64,000 nt of DNA, from positions 215,372,654 through 215,436,653 of the forward strand of contig NC_081411.1 in NCBI RefSeq assembly GCF_030272615.1, read 5' to 3'. Shown one piece after another: positions 1 through 13,300 of the stretch. Under the pieces are notes generated by a model. That model saw nothing but the letters and a program-made list of their open reading frames with translations, was not told where the DNA came from and made no database searches. Numbering within the stretch: position 1 is the first letter of the stretch; the number at the start of each line of letters is the position of its first letter. Origin of the DNA: Cryptomeria japonica. Its lineage: Eukaryota > Streptophyta > Pinopsida > Cupressales > Cupressaceae. The translations under genes were made by a program, and so were the position numbers.

Positions 1-866
1 ATGCTTTCGATGGGACATGGCTCTATAGCTTGATGTTGCTCTACAGTTTGTTGGTGCCTCTTTAGCACCCAGTCATGTTTCCTCAGAGCATGTTTCTTTG
101 GATGTTTATGTCTCTGCAACCTCTTCGATTTTTCTTCTTATCAGTTCAGGGCCCATTGATGAACCTTCCTCTAAACAGGTGTAGGTTTTCATTTCTCTTT
201 CTCTATAGTTTCCCCTTGTCACTTCTTTGTTAGACATGCCTCTATTGTCCTAACCCATTCATATGTTTCGCATGCAGGTGGTGTCTAGCACAACTTTGTT
301 TGCTCCCCCTGTCTTGCAACCATTCCAGTATTAGAGATTTCTTGGAGTCCTTCAACCTGTTATGGTTGATAGGAAACTTGCTTCTCCTATCTGACCCAAA
401 TGCAAGCTTTAACAAGGCCCTATTCTAGAGTTTTGACGGTGAAAATCCTCGTAGATGTATTCCTCACCCTCTTCTATGCTTGTTTTGGTACCTGTTGGTT
501 TGCTTGTTTTTGAGTGTGTGATTAAGAAGGCCCCGTCTTCTCCTGAGTTTGTCACTGCCCCTCTTCCCAAGGTTGGCAGTTCTCTTGTGATTTCATCTTC
601 TTCGAGTGAGTTACCTGCTTCCTCTACAAAGGCTTGCATGTTTGACTCCTTGGAGGATATCTCGACCTTGTCTATGATCTTCGCGTGATCATTGACCCTT
701 ACCTCCTCTGAGCCTATGGATGCAGAAGTTGTTGCTACTTTGTCCCTTGCCCTTGCTACTGGTGAGGTGCCTGTTGAATCTCTTGTTGTTGTCCCTCTTC
801 AATCTCATCCTCCTTTTCCTTATGATCTAGATTGGGAGGAATACAATCTCCTAAAAGATGACCTTT
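1..866 (+). pseudogene. Unrecognised degenerate coding-like block
   Basis: One plus-strand frame stays largely open and rich in Ser, Pro and Val. It appears to be split by a plant-type intron: an exon ends at AAACAG before gtgtag (about 180) and resumes after ttcgcatgcag (about 278). The frame then runs, with stops at about 330, 397 and 686, to a final stop near 866. I recognise no domain. The composition resembles spliced retroelement-encoded or low-complexity proteins. It is truncated by the left edge of the window, so its N-terminus is unknown. The minus-strand reading frame over the same DNA looks like a shadow. Confidence 0.25.
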
Positions 867-3227
867 AGGGTGTTTATCTCTTCCCTCCATCTTTTTGTGC
901 ATGTGTGTGCTTAACTGTTTTCCCCCATACTTGCTTTATATGTTCGTTACCTCTCAGAGGACCCACGTTACTTTGTAAGTACTTGGATATGAGAGGTTTA
1001 TTCTCTTTATCTATTATGCTCTCCCAAACGACCTGAGTTACTCCATAGGGGCTCGGATATGGGAGATTTTTTGTCATATATCTTCCTCTATTTGTCTCTC
1101 TATTTCTTATATATTTCGTATCTTTCTTTTTTAATATTTAGGGACAATGCAAAGAATTGGGGGCATCTTTAGTCCTCTTCCATGTTGACACAAATTTTTT
1201 ATTTTATCTTTGTCTTCATCTTCTTCAAATCTGATAACTTGGGTGCTATGATGATATACCCATCTTGCACTTGTATTGCATATCTCCTCACTACTATGGG
1301 TTCTAATGCTCAAATATAGAATCCCCTTTTTCTCTCACCATTCATTTTTGATATTGTGGATATCTTTGTGTCACTGGCTAATGGTGACATTCCATTAGAA
1401 CATCTCACTATGTTGACGTGCCACATCTTCTCTTCTCCTTAGAATGACATGCCTTTCATGCATATCATTCTAAGGGGGTGCATCATATCTACATTTCTAC
1501 ATAATCTACTTTTGTCATTTATTTTTTGTGTTAATATTTCTTGTTGATCACATTTCCATGCTTGTCTAGGTGGGGGCCAAACCACTTGATCTTTTTCTTT
1601 ATCTTTTTTTCCTAGATGGGGCCCAAACTATTTGATCTATCTCTTTTGTTTGCCTTGGTAGGGGCCAATCTACTACTTATCAAATATATCTTTCATCACC
1701 CAATCACTTGTCTATCTATCATATCACTACCCATGTTGGAAAGAACCTATCTATCTTAGATCGCCTTATCCTATGGTCATCCATACTGGCATATATCCTA
1801 CCTTATCATATGGTTATCCATACCGGCACATCTCACTGCCTATCATAGGGATATCTAGCATAATTTACTTTTCTATCCATATTGGCATATCTCATATCAT
1901 GACGGTCACTTATCTTGTATCTTTTTCATAGCTAGGGGCTTTCCTCCAAATCAAGGCTCATTTCTGTTATGCTATCTTACCTATCATTTATCTTTACCTC
2001 TATTTTTTACCTTATCATCTGACATGTTAGGCTATACCTATCATGCTTGTGATGTATCAATTAGCAATATCTATTCCAAATCTCATCTGCACCTCACTGG
2101 GGGAAATCTTATCTAATCAATGAAAATCTACCTCCCTATCATGACTCTCCATCTTCCTCTACTTTAGCTTTGCATCTCTCAGTAAAGACATGCTCACTAA
2201 AGTGGGGAAAAAATGTAAAATAAAAAATCTCTCCCTTTGTGATTCAATGTGACAAATGGCACCTCCCTCCATGTCATCGAAGATCGGGCATTTCCACCTT
2301 TGTCCTTTTGTCCACTCAGATCACCCAGTCAGCTCCAAGTAGGTATTTTGAACCAACTCCACTAACCTTTCACCTTCAGGGACTAGGGTACAACATGGAG
2401 ATATCCATATGGCACGCTAGCATCTGCAAATTTGACAGTTTGCGGGTGGTCGTTTGAGCATTATGCTTATGCCTAGAAGGAATCACAACACCCCTACATA
2501 TGCCCACTGACATTGGTTTTTCCTCCAGATCCTATATCTCTCCAGTTTGAAGTAATTTTTAAGATTTTTTGGCATTTTTGAGACCACTCTTCACAAGTTG
2601 GAGCTCTCGACAATTTATTGGATAGCATTCATAGCTCTCTATACCAACACCACCATTGTTGTACCTCTCCAAATAGTTTATAACATCATCTCCATAAGCA
2701 CTTTAGAAAGGCGGTTTTATTTATTCTCTTTCCCATTTTTTACTTTGCATATCTCTCTATTTATCATCACTTTCCAATTATCTTTATCATTCCTATGGCT
2801 CTATCTGGGTTGTCCATGGAGGTGGAAACACCAAAATGGAGGTCTGACTTAGGCAAGCTCCAAAACACAACCCCAACATTTTCCCTCTTGATTGTGTGTA
2901 GGTTATCGATCATGAAAGAAGATTATTTAACATGAGGCTTCAATTGTGGACCTTTCGTGAGCTTACTCTATTCCCTTCTCTTGAGTTATCCTTTCATTTT
3001 GTGTTTCACACTATTATTCCATTTTACCATTTTCTTGCAAGTATTTATTATTTTAATTGAATTTGTCATTGTGGTATGGTTCCTATGCTCCATTCGTACA
3101 AGATGACATCGCACCATGCTGGTGTCTCAGTTTTATAAGCTCGTCTCAGAGAATAAGGCTCAATAGAATCGTCCAAATGTCCTCTCTGCAATTTAATAGT
3201 TTGATTTGACTATTTTCATCCCCTATC
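867..3227. other. Unassigned pyrimidine-rich, repeat-like DNA
   Basis: No convincing gene is seen. From about 1560 to 2060 loosely repeated phrases such as 'ggggcca' and 'tatccatactggcatatc' recur, as in retroelement leaders or LTRs. An 'aagaattgggggcatc' stretch near 1150 and 'actgggggaaatc' near 2097 resemble polypurine tracts but no matching LTR pair was found. Short open frames at 2239-2457 and 2598-2852 have no recognisable domain. Confidence 0.3.
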
Positions 3228-5088
3228 TCACCTTAGTGCCAGTTCGAGTGACGTATCAAAGGGTGGATTTGTTCTCATAGGTTCATCATCCATGAGGTAG
3301 CAAATTTCCTCTACTACATGAGCAAGGAGATTTGTGAATGCATATTTTTGAGTTTTTATTTGTATGGCTTGATTCCTAGTAACAATGGCAAGTGGTGCAG
3401 TACCAATTTTGGGTCCAACCCTGTCATATCGGAATATGACCAAGGAAAGTTTATTCGGCCAAGTGTATTTTATGTATGATGTCAGCATCTCTTATATTGA
3501 CTTCTTTTGTCTTTTCAAAAAGTAATGTAGAACTTTCTTGGTTAATGGGAAGATCATCTAGCTTGATTTTTCCCGTGTCTATTTCATCAAGATCTTGTGA
3601 TATATAAGAGCTTTCTTCTCCAAAGTATATTATCTATTCCAAGTCTATAGCGAATCCATCTTTATGATCATCATAGGGAAAACCCAATCTCTAACACCTA
3701 GGAACTCTTCTATAGCTTCATGATTTTCAAACCAATCTAGATATGGTGGTTCCTCTTTCCCCCAACCAATTAAGTGTTGATGGATAAGCCATAAATCCTT
3801 TCTTTCTTCTATGTGAGGTGTTGTTGATATTGTGCATACTCAGCTATCATAAACATACTTTAGTGATACTGGATCCAGTTCTTTATTTCATATATAATGC
3901 CATCATCCATAGGTGGTTGATTGTTATAAGGTTTATATGTCGAATATGTGCTATAGCTATGATTAGATAATAATTCATAATCATGAGAGTCAGATATGCT
4001 TTCAATGTATGTCTCAATGTTTGATCCTTCTTCATTTAGTTCATCACCTTCCACAATAGGAGGAAGAGAAGTTTCAGCAGTGTTGACAAATAGTAGGACA
4101 CTTCTATGACTTGTAGATCCTTTCTTTGTTCTAGAGAAAGCCCTCATTTCTTGTCTAAGTAATTCTAGTCTTTCTATAATTGAATCACTTGCTAGCACTA
4201 AACCCATTTTTGTCACCATGTTGGCCTATGAGGATGTTGTAAGTTCCACATTATTGGATGATGCTACATTAGTATCTTGGGTAAAGAGTTGGAAGCTCTT
4301 GACAACTGACTCATCAGTAGGGTCATCTTTAGTCAATTCACTTATTTGAGATGATAGGACAAACACCACTATTGAATAATTTCTTTGAGGTGCTTGTTTA
4401 GAATCCTGTGTAGGTCTATTTGATATATCTAGTGTATGTTGTCTAGCCTTTGATACTTTTGTTATGTGTTTGTATCCTAAAACTTGAATCTTTGGATTCT
4501 CCTGAGGTAAGACAAGTTCTTTTCTTCCTTGTCTTTGCGGTCCCAATCCCATTGTACCATAATAGCCATGTTTAGACTGCAACATTTTGAAACTATTTAC
4601 TTAGTGATCCAAATGAAGTTTGACTATAGTCATGTCATCTTCTTCTTTGTGCATCCATTGGTTCACATCTTCATCTAGATATTCTTCTTATAAATCTCCC
4701 CATATAATGAATGAGCATGAGCCTAAATATCTAACTCTCTTTTCCTTTGTCTTGTCTACTTAGAGTAGATTGAGGTTTCCCAAAAGATCTTGCAGAGATA
4801 AAATTGCCTAACTGGTGGTGCCTCTGTAATGGAATACTCCCCACATCCCACTTCTTTGATTTGCAAAGAAGGTGTCATAGCTATACAAGGTGCAGAAGTC
4901 TGTATATCAATGATTGCTAATGACTCCAATTATGATATGAGTGGATCTACCTGATTAATAGGTACTTGGTTATCAACACTTGCCTTTAGATAGTTACAAT
5001 GCTTAAATGGGTCTACGCCACCATGTATTGTGATCTCAATGCCATTGTACGAAAGTTTGACACATTGATGAGATGTCGATGGCATGGC
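3228..5088 (-). pseudogene. Post-protease coding remnant of element C
   Basis: Three open minus-strand segments (4585-4226, 4219-3860, 3488-3228) follow the protease. They are polar and Ser/Thr/Asp-rich, and I see none of the reverse transcriptase signatures (such as YVDD-type motifs) expected here. They may be a non-autonomous element's spacer coding region. The homologous part of element A is also not pol-like. Confidence 0.4.
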
Positions 5089-5567
5089 CTACATGGCATA
5101 AATCCATGGATGACCTAGCAACATGTTATAACTGAGCTCTCTATCCAAGACTTGAAATTTTGCATCAGTCATAATAGGTCCTACTTGTACTGGTGGAATA
5201 ACCACGCCTTTTGACGGGTGTTCTTCATCATCATATGCCTTGATGTTTATTCTCTTTATGGGATTAATGTGCAACTTAGAAAAGTCCAATGCCTTGATCA
5301 ATTTGAGTGTGCACATGTTGAGATTAGCTCCTCCATCTATCAATACTCTTCTAACCTTTTTTTATGTATATACACCTCTAGGTGTAAAGGATCATTGTGT
5401 AAAGGCATGTATGTAGGAGCATCTTGCTCTGTGAAATTAATATGGGTAGAAGCGGCCAAATTTCCCACCATGGATTGAAAAATGTTTTCATCTATGTCCC
5501 ATGCCATAATTGAATCTTGAAGAGCCTTATTTAGAATAGCTCTATGATTGGGTGATATTTGGAGCAA
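5089..5567 (-). pseudogene. Retropepsin-like protease region of element C
   Basis: The minus frame 5343-5089 starts MIDGGANLNMCTLKLIKAL, where DGGA occupies the place of the catalytic D-T/S-G-A motif. It ends with the conserved flap-distal motif YNMLLGHPWIYAM. The preceding frame (5567-5340) supplies the gag-protease linker, and a stop or frame change lies at the junction. In an intact element this aspartic protease would cut the polyprotein. Reverse transcriptase should follow but does not. Confidence 0.7.
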
Positions 5568-5672
5568 CTCAAAAAGTGATATCTATGTAGGGGTCATTTT
5601 CAACTAATCAACCATATTGTAACTTCCTGTTATTGGAGGAGGGTTAGAAGGTACTCTTTCTAAGGTAACTTT

Positions 5673-6283
5673 TCACCAGTGTTTTATTACTGCACAATCT
5701 CTATCCCTTAGGTTTATAGTGATGGTAGCAACTGTATCATCTCCTGCACTGATAGCATTGATGGTATAATCATACACAACCTTGGTATAATTTACAATAT
5801 TGTCCTGTGTTCCTGAGCTGGAAGATTTGCCCTTGTCATGCTTAACAAAAGGATCTTTAAAGATAGTATGATTTGCATTTATTGATCCTTTTTTGGTGTC
5901 CACTATTATTTCTCCTTGGTCTATAAGATCTTGGATCAAGTTCTTCAATTTGTAATATTTTATGTCTTATGGCCCTTTGTGCGGTGATAGTCACAAAAGA
6001 AGTTGTCATTCCACTAGGTCATCTTGAAGGGACTTGGTTCATATACCCTAACTTGGGGGAAACTAATCACATCATTCTGTATCAATTTATTTAATTCTAA
6101 TTCAATAGGTTCTCCCAATGGCATGTAGTTCCTTCTTGGGGTGTTGATTCTTGGAAATATTGCATTAGTAGATTGTATGGCATTTGCACTTGTTGAAACT
6201 ATGTCGTTTTCTTGAAACTGGCTTTTATTTTGAAAGGACAATTGAGTTGGTCTTGTTAGCATTTGCATGAAGATTGCATTAAT
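5673..6283 (-). pseudogene. gag C-terminal part of element C
   Basis: After the copia-like LTR the minus frame resumes with FINAIFMQMLTRPTQLSFQ. It reads through the 6268-6014 segment and then a segment at 5948-5673 with NLIQDLIDQGEIIVD, typical of the gag-protease linker in plant gypsy polyproteins. At least one stop and a frame change separate the two open segments. No clear CCHC knuckle was found. Confidence 0.6.
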
Positions 6284-6288
6284 GAACT

Positions 6289-7670
6289 GTTATGTTGTCA
6301 TTGATGTCAATTAACCGATAATGATATTGTTATAATGTTGTCTTGTAACCGGTAGGAAAAGCTAGTGAAGGGAACTGTAACTAGTAGGTAAGTTTGTGGA
6401 GTAAACTGGTATTGCTAAGTATTGAAGATTTGAACTGGTAAACCCTACCTATTGATTTGATAAACCCTAACTGATTAAGTTTGGTGAATTGGTTATATTG
6501 GTTTATGATCTGATGATGAGCGGTAATGATTATGACATGTATGCATATTATATGAAGAGAGTTTTAAAGTGTTTTTGACACATTGAGATAATGGTTTTTA
6601 TCTTGGGAATGAGAAAGTATATTGCATGTAATTAAAAGCATGTGATGAGTTACTAATTTTGATGAAGCGGTGATCAAGGAGGTGTTGAGGCTTTCTTGAA
6701 TGATGTGCAGAGATTGTTATGTAGTCCAATGGTCATACCTGAACCGATGTGTTTGTAATCTCTATGAGAGATTTAGTTTATTGTTGTGTTACCGACCTAA
6801 TTGATTTGTTTATAAGGTCGATGAATTGTTTTTTTTTATTGTGTTGGCAAAAGTTGTAGTTGAGTGTGGTTGCCGAACTGGATGATGTATCTACAGTTTG
6901 AGTAAAGGCACATAGAAGCATGAAAATGATCTGAACAAGCAAGTGTTGCGCTATTCAAATAGATCAGCAAGCCCCTATTGTTTTCTAACAATTACAGTAG
7001 TAAAATCCCCTAACCGGGTAAGCTCTAACAAGCTTGGTGTTATTCAAATCCTCTAACCAGGTGGTCTATTAGCTTGGATTTCAAATCCTCTACTAAGGTT
7101 ACTCGTAATAGGGTATTTCTTCTAACAAGGCATTATAGCCAATCCCTTAACCGGGTGATCCCTAACAGGATCCGTTCTAAACAGGACTTTTTGTAAAAGC
7201 TTTAGCAGGTTTTTCTCCTAACAGGGTGAACTTTAGAAGAGTTCAGATAGTTATCTTGTGAGTCTCATCTCACCATGGTTTTTCCCATTTGGGTTTCCAT
7301 GTCAAAAATATTATGTCAAGTGGTGAATGTTTTTGTTTTTATATTTTCTATGGTTGGTTTTCTTAACTACTTAATCCACTTTGATATGTCATGATAACTG
7401 GTAGAAATCTAAAATAAGGTTTTACTTATGTCAATTAAATGTATTTGAATGTTTGTGAGTTTCAAGTTGTTTACTATTATCAGTTGTAACAGTCAACCGG
7501 CTTAACAGATTATTTTGACAATGATATTGCATTTATAATTCAGTGGTTTAACTTGTCAGGTTTAAGGATTACTTTGAGAGGTTGTTTCAAGAGTTAGGTG
7601 AAAGCTTATTAGTTTTTCTATCTACTAATTCACCCACCCCCCCCACTCTCAGTAGTTGACCGGATCCTTA
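6289..7670 (+). mobile_element. Copia-like solo LTR inserted in element C gag
   Basis: The insert begins near 'tgttatgttgtcattgatgtcaatt' and ends near 'ctctcagtagttgaccggatcc'. It has the same plan as the solo LTR at 45497-46713: 'ttgtcattgatgtcaa' near the start, 'tttttcccatttgggttt' near the end, then a C-rich run (7633-7645). No internal domains are present and the gag frame continues on both sides, so this is a solo LTR or an LTR-only remnant. Exact ends and target duplication were not resolved. Confidence 0.6.
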
Positions 7671-9258
7671 TTCTTTCATCATATCATCATGTCCTTGTAA
7701 GGATACTACGGGTTTATCTATGTTTATCACATGAGCATTGACAACCCCGTCATTGGTTACATTATTTTTTTTGGACCAAAAACTTGGTTTATCATTCTTG
7801 GTGTTGTTAAATAAACCACCATATTTCAAGATTCCTTGTACTAAGAGTCCTTTCTCACACTTTAGGGATTTCTCTATTGTAAGTTTGAATGACATAAGGC
7901 ATTGCATTTGTATAGGGTACTTGATTTGAGGTATCAATTTTTTTATTTTATTTTTTTTGAAATATGAATTTGACATCTATGGTAAAGAGATCTTCATCAT
8001 TGTAGAAATGTTGCAAAGGTTTCATTTTCTTTCTGCTTGGTAGTGCACAAATCTATCAAAGTGACTAGGGTGTCAATATTATGTGAGAAATTTGCTATGA
8101 AAATCTTGGCTAGCTCACCCCATGATGTGATCTTTGGTGGGGGAGATGTGAAAACCATTCTAAATAAGAACCTCCAAGACTCTTGAGAAATAATCTCATC
8201 AAGTATGTATCTTGATATGTAACCTCTATACAGGCCATGAAAAATTCTCTGATATTGATCTCTAGGATCGCCTTTGGCTCGGTATCTATCAAATTTAGGT
8301 GTTTCAAAGTGAGGAGGAAATTTGGCATCTATAGTGTGTGATCAAAAGGATACAAATGTAACTCCTATATCATATAGTTTTTCTTGTCATTACTAGTTTG
8401 CATATTTGTCATCTGTTGTAGGATATTTTGGACTTGTTGAGCAAGGATCTCTATTTGAGTTAATGGTGTATTTTGTGTGTACATATTCCCAATAATTGGA
8501 TTAGTGGTAACGTAGATAGGAGGTTGTTGAAATGTGCCATAGCCATAATTATGTGTGTTTTGGGTTCCACTAGGTGGCATTAAATAGGAAAATTGTGTGT
8601 CAACATTTGGTTGAGTCGTGCCAAATGTGTTAGTGGAACCAAGATTCATATTTTGATGATTGTACATTGATCCCATCAAATGGGAAATTGGAAGTTGGGC
8701 TTCACTTGTTGGATTTGAGACCTGGGATGTCTGTGTTTGACTTTATGTTGGAGCACTAAATACAATTGATGCAATTTGAGAAGTAACATTGGCCCATGTT
8801 TGAGTGGTAATATTAACACTCGATAAATCCATATCATTTTGTGAGCTTTTAGTTGGAACTAGAACTACTTGAGTAGGTGATACTTGTGCACTTTGGGTAG
8901 TGTTTTGTATAGAACTTGAAGCCATGGGTTGTTTTTATGGTAAATTCAATGTTTGACTAGCATTTTGAATCAAAGTAACCCTTGGTGGTAAAATTGTTGT
9001 AATGTCAAAATCTTGGGGTAACTTAGCATCATTTTACAATAATACTGAGAGATACCTACTCCTATCATGATTGATAAGTGTGTTGAGGATCATAAGGACA
9101 TGTGGGTCTTGTTGAGCAGCCTCAAGTTCTTTAAGTATCAAGTTCTATTGAGTTTCTTGTATCGTTATGTTGTTAAAGTTCAATTATCTGTGGGGTTGAT
9201 TGTTTGATATGTCCATATTCCTTATAGGATTAAACAACAAGTCATTATTTGGATCCAT
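7668..9258 (-). pseudogene. gag of element C (5' two thirds), degenerate
   Basis: The minus frame begins MDPNNDLLFNPIRNMDIS at 9258. It contains a Gln/Thr/Asn-rich N-terminal part (8925-8365) and then the retrotransposon gag core at 8328-8110, with the recognisable stretch EINIREFFMACIEVTY followed by LKSLGGSYLEWFSHLP. A downstream part continues with ELAKIFIANFSHNIDTLVTL, then a Lys-rich segment at 7976-7668. Several stops and small frame changes interrupt it. The function in an intact element would be capsid formation for the cytoplasmic virus-like particle. The frame is broken at 7668 by a copia-like LTR and resumes at about 6283. Confidence 0.75.
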
Positions 9259-10811
9259 CTTACTTTTTTATTTTTGTGACCTTATGACAGGCATTAAGAA
9301 TGATAAATAATGACCCTAGGATATATGAAATGACTATGACAGACCTAGATTATGAGTGCAAGACTTGGGACTAAGGGGATATAATGTGTGCAAACTATAT
9401 CAACACTCTATTGGGGATTAGGACATGGGAGTTGTTGAGGTTCTTGTTGAGAACATTGTTGTTGTAGTGTCAGTCTCTCAAGTCTTTCTTGAAGAAGTCT
9501 TTGTACAATTTCTCTATCAATTCTATGGGCCCTTCTATATTCTTGGTCTATTTCAAACTCAACTCCTATATATTGAGGGGCACTTGTTTTTAACTCTCAA
9601 GACAAGTTGTCTAAGTCGTCAAAAATTTCTTGTTGATCGTCATTCGACACTAGATTAGGTTGTTCAAATGGTAACAAACCATCACTTGGTAAACACATTT
9701 TGACTCATGTTATGAATCTCAATATGATTATGCATACTGTGGGGGACTATGATAGAAGAAAATGGAGACCAGACAAGGACTAATGCAAAGATTATAACAA
9801 CTATGCAAGGGCCTATGTATAGATTATGAGGACACAATTGGGATGAAAATTAAGACTCTAGAAGGGAAATACTAAGAATTATGCAAGGAATTATGCAAAT
9901 ATTATGCCGACGTAGATAAGAACTCTATATAAGGACTATTATGAGCACTATATGGGGACTATAACTATGAATATATAAAGACAAAGCAAGAAATATATAA
10001 GGATTGATGTAAGAACTATGTAAGAAATGATGCAAGACACATGGACTCTTGGTAGACCTATGATCGCAAGTAGTAAGATGTTTCTACTGTGAATGTTTTG
10101 AACCTTGTTTATAATGTTTATGTTTCAGATGGATTGGTTGACGTAACTTTGTTTGAGTGACAAGTTTTTTTGATTTTGAGAGCAAGGTTTTAAGATATGC
10201 GCGGCCATATAAATTCTATTTTGACACACTCTGAGAATCAGATTTACACAAGGAAGGGCCTGAAATAGCCCAATATCAAAACTAACTCAATACTGGTTCA
10301 ACACATGAGCGATACATAGAAAAATATAGTAATCAAATCCTAGGTTATATATTTTAAACCATTCAATGAGGCCCTTACGAAATACTAAAAAAGAACAAAC
10401 AAATAGAGAATCTGGCAGCACTAGCTCCACTCGTCGGTACACACTTCTCGAGCATGTTAGTTTCTCTTACCTCTAAGATCTAGAGATCTTATCATGGGGG
10501 ATTTTTATCTCACTACGCAAGGTACATGAAGGGTATCTAAGGGGTAGGATCTGCGCTCTCAAAATTATGAATGTAAGGATTTGGGCTACTAGATTTGGTT
10601 CGTAGTGGGGTAACTTTTGAGGTAAATCAGGTGGTTATGCATGTGGTGGCTAGCTCATTTAAGAGATATCCCATCCTATAGAAGATGGATTTTTATCTAT
10701 CTAGCAAACAAGCACCAACGAATTTTGACTTTTGTCAATACCATAGAGGTATTTGTATTTTGATACTAAGGGAAACCATTGGTATAACATAGTGGTACTA
10801 GTTGATTTATG
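9259..10811 (-). other. Element C leader, second part
   Basis: Minus-strand sequence from 10811 downward matches element A around 13480-14100: 'tacccttcatgtacctt', 'gtgtgtaccgacgagtggagctagtg', 'gggccttc..', and 'agtattgagttagt'. It therefore continues the C leader beyond the element A insertion. From 9700 to 10080 there is a loose repeat of 'gactatg...aagaactatg' type. A plus-strand frame at 9425-9658 is a shadow. Confidence 0.55.
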
Positions 10812-10816
10812 GTTTT

Positions 10817-12146
10817 TGTAGACACCTAAAAATTTCTCATTGGTCATGTACTAATTATTCCTCTAATTGATTAAATAATTCTTTAATTATTTACTTAAGC
10901 TAATTAATCTTATTCTTCTAATTTCATATTTCCTCATCATCTTACTAATTATTCTATTTTCTATTTCTATCATCATTTAATCATTTTAACCATTTTCTAA
11001 ATATTAATTAAATATTAATTATTTAATTAATTCTGATTAATTCCCCAATTTAAATAATCTTTATTATTTAAATTAATTCTATTTTCAATTTCTATCTCTA
11101 ATCATTTAATCATTCAACTCTCTTCTAAATATTAATTAAATATTTATTATTTAATTAATTGTGATTTAATTCCTTTAATTAAATAATCTTTATTATTTAA
11201 TTCAATTCAATTTCTAAATAATTAAATAGTTTCCTTAAATTATTTAATTAACTAATTATTTCTTTTAATTTCATTAATTCTTCCATTTCTAAATAATTAA
11301 ATAGTTTCTTTAAATTATGTAATTAACTAATTAATTCTTTCATGTCCAAATCCCCAAATTCTAATTTCATTTAATTTCTTATTCTTCTAATTTCTTCCAA
11401 ATTCAATTACGTGTTCATGATTTCAAAAACCAAATTGAAAATCAAAGTCAAGTTTTAAATATATTCAAATACTAAATTGAATTTTTGAATAAATCTCATG
11501 CAAAGATTAAATTGAAAATCTAAGTCTAAATGCAAGCACATGCTAAATTAATTAGTTAAATCAATTAATTAATTAAATCATTTATCTCTCCAACTTCTAT
11601 TTCAATCTTTTAATTAGCTTTTTCTAAATTAAGCTTTCTTTGTCATCCTCTTTATTTCCTCCAATCATTCTTTTTCTTCCTTCAGACAGCTTTTTCTCAA
11701 TCAGTTGACTCAATTAATCTATTCAATCTATTGAGTTGCACTCCTACAATCAGCAGTTCAACTATCAATTTTCATTTGAGCTCACCTGAGTTCCACCTCT
11801 TGATTAATCTATTCCACCTTTCAATCAATCTTCTCCAAAAATCTATAAATTGAGCATTCAATCTCCATTCTCAATAATCATGAACTTTGAATCTTTGTGT
11901 CACTTGCAGGTTACCAGCGCAATATCTGAGAGCCATCATACCACAAAGAAGAGAAGAGAAATGGAAGTGATATGCAATCTTGGAGTAGGGAGTTTTTGAT
12001 TGATTTGATTTATAATTCCTATTTCTTGATATTGCATTATTTCATTGTCTTGTTTGTTAGATTCTTTGATTAGATAGGGATTCATGATTTCCCTTTGATT
12101 CTAATTGATACATTGTTATTAAGATGAATTTTACATGCATACGACA
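10817..12146 (+). repeat. Element A 5' LTR
   Basis: It begins TGTAGACACCTAAAAATTTC and ends GCATACGACA. The body is AT-rich with many TTAATTAAAT blocks. A 'ctataaattgagcattc' stretch near 11843 is a plausible TATA-type core promoter. Confidence 0.9.
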
Positions 12147-12170
12147 TTTTGGTGAACCCGACGTGAACAA
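12147..12170 (+). other. Element A primer-binding site
   Basis: TTTTGGTGAACCCGACGTGA follows the LTR end directly. It starts TGG as needed to pair with a tRNA 3' CCA. The tRNA was not assigned. Confidence 0.7.
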
Positions 12171-12199
12171 CAGCTAATTAACCTTCTTTGTTTTCTGTG

Positions 12200-12935
12200 T
12201 GATTTTTTCAGATCGTATGGATTTTTTATTTTTTTTAGATTGCACGAATTTCAAGAATAGAGTCTCTGTCATGCAATCGATCAGGTATCATCACGCATTC
12301 TCTCTGACAAGGTTACACAATCACCCTATTCAGATCACACAATCGCCCTATCCAGATCACGCATTCGCAGGGAGAATCACTTTATAATTTTTTCTTCCAT
12401 CTGTTATTTCGTCTGTCTGATTCTGTCTCAAATTGGGTTAATCTAGGATCAAATTGCTTCTATTTCATGATTTGATTATAACAGTGTATGGCAAGAAAAG
12501 TACAATTCAGGATTTCAGGTGCAAGAAGGATGAAACAATAAAGAAGAAAAGCCAAATGCTATCAAAAGGTTCTCCAAACAGAAAAATTGATACAAGATTC
12601 AAAAGAGCAACTGGCCTTTGATAGATATAATATTAGTTCTTTCTTATCAAGTTAAATATGATCTAATCAATATTGAATGGGTGATTAGAGCTTTGGCTAG
12701 GGCTTTATAATTGGTTTTGCAAGTTTCTAATCAGGTTTGGTTTTCTTTTATTTTTTAATTTTTTGTCTGCCTGTCTATCACGCAATAAACCTGTTAGTGC
12801 TATGCAATCGATCAGGCATCATCACACATTCGGTCTATCAGAATTACACATACACTCTGTCAGGGTCACGCATTCAGTCCATAAGTATAATGCAATCAAA
12901 CAAGTATTGTTACGCATTCACTTCTATCAAGTTTT
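12200..12935 (+). repeat. Leader repeats of element A: CAATCGATCAGG / ATCACGCATTC
   Basis: Phrases 'tgcaatcgatcagg', 'catcacgcattc' and 'cagatcac(g/a)ca(t/a)tcg' recur at 12272-12370 and again at 12800-12920. This is a decayed repeat within the untranslated leader. The open frames over it have no domain. Confidence 0.5.
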
Positions 12936-13030
12936 GAGTTTCTATTTTTTGTTAATTTGATTTTACTACTAATCTCTTGTTTACAGCCTGTGGTGGATTT
13001 ATAGAAAGGATTAGATTAGTATTTTTTGCA

Positions 13031-13300
13031 TGCATCACCTCACACTTCATTTTTTGGTGTTTAAAATCAACAACAGTTAAAATGGACATGCATGGATAAT
13101 CTCACACTTCGTTGTTGGTGCTTAAAATGAACATGGACTAAAATTGACATGCATGTATCTCACACTTGGTCTTTTGGTGCTTAAAATCAACAAATGGTTA
13201 AAATTGACATGTATGCCTTCATATTTCTATTTGGTGTTTAAAATGGACATGTACATGCATATCTAACACCTAAATTTGGGCTATAAAATGAATGTGAATC
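13031..13300 (+). repeat. Tandem ATGCATG/CTCACAC repeats in element A leader
   Basis: About four to five units of 50-65 bp, each with 'gacatgcat', 'ctcacactt' and 'ttggtgcttaaaat', follow one another. The same array occurs on the opposite strand at 20505-20690 in element C, so it is an inherited leader feature of the family. Confidence 0.65.

Noticed and set aside
1150-2110. Polypurine-tract-like motifs suggesting another LTR border
   Set aside because: No TG start with a partner repeat, target duplication or internal domain could be matched.
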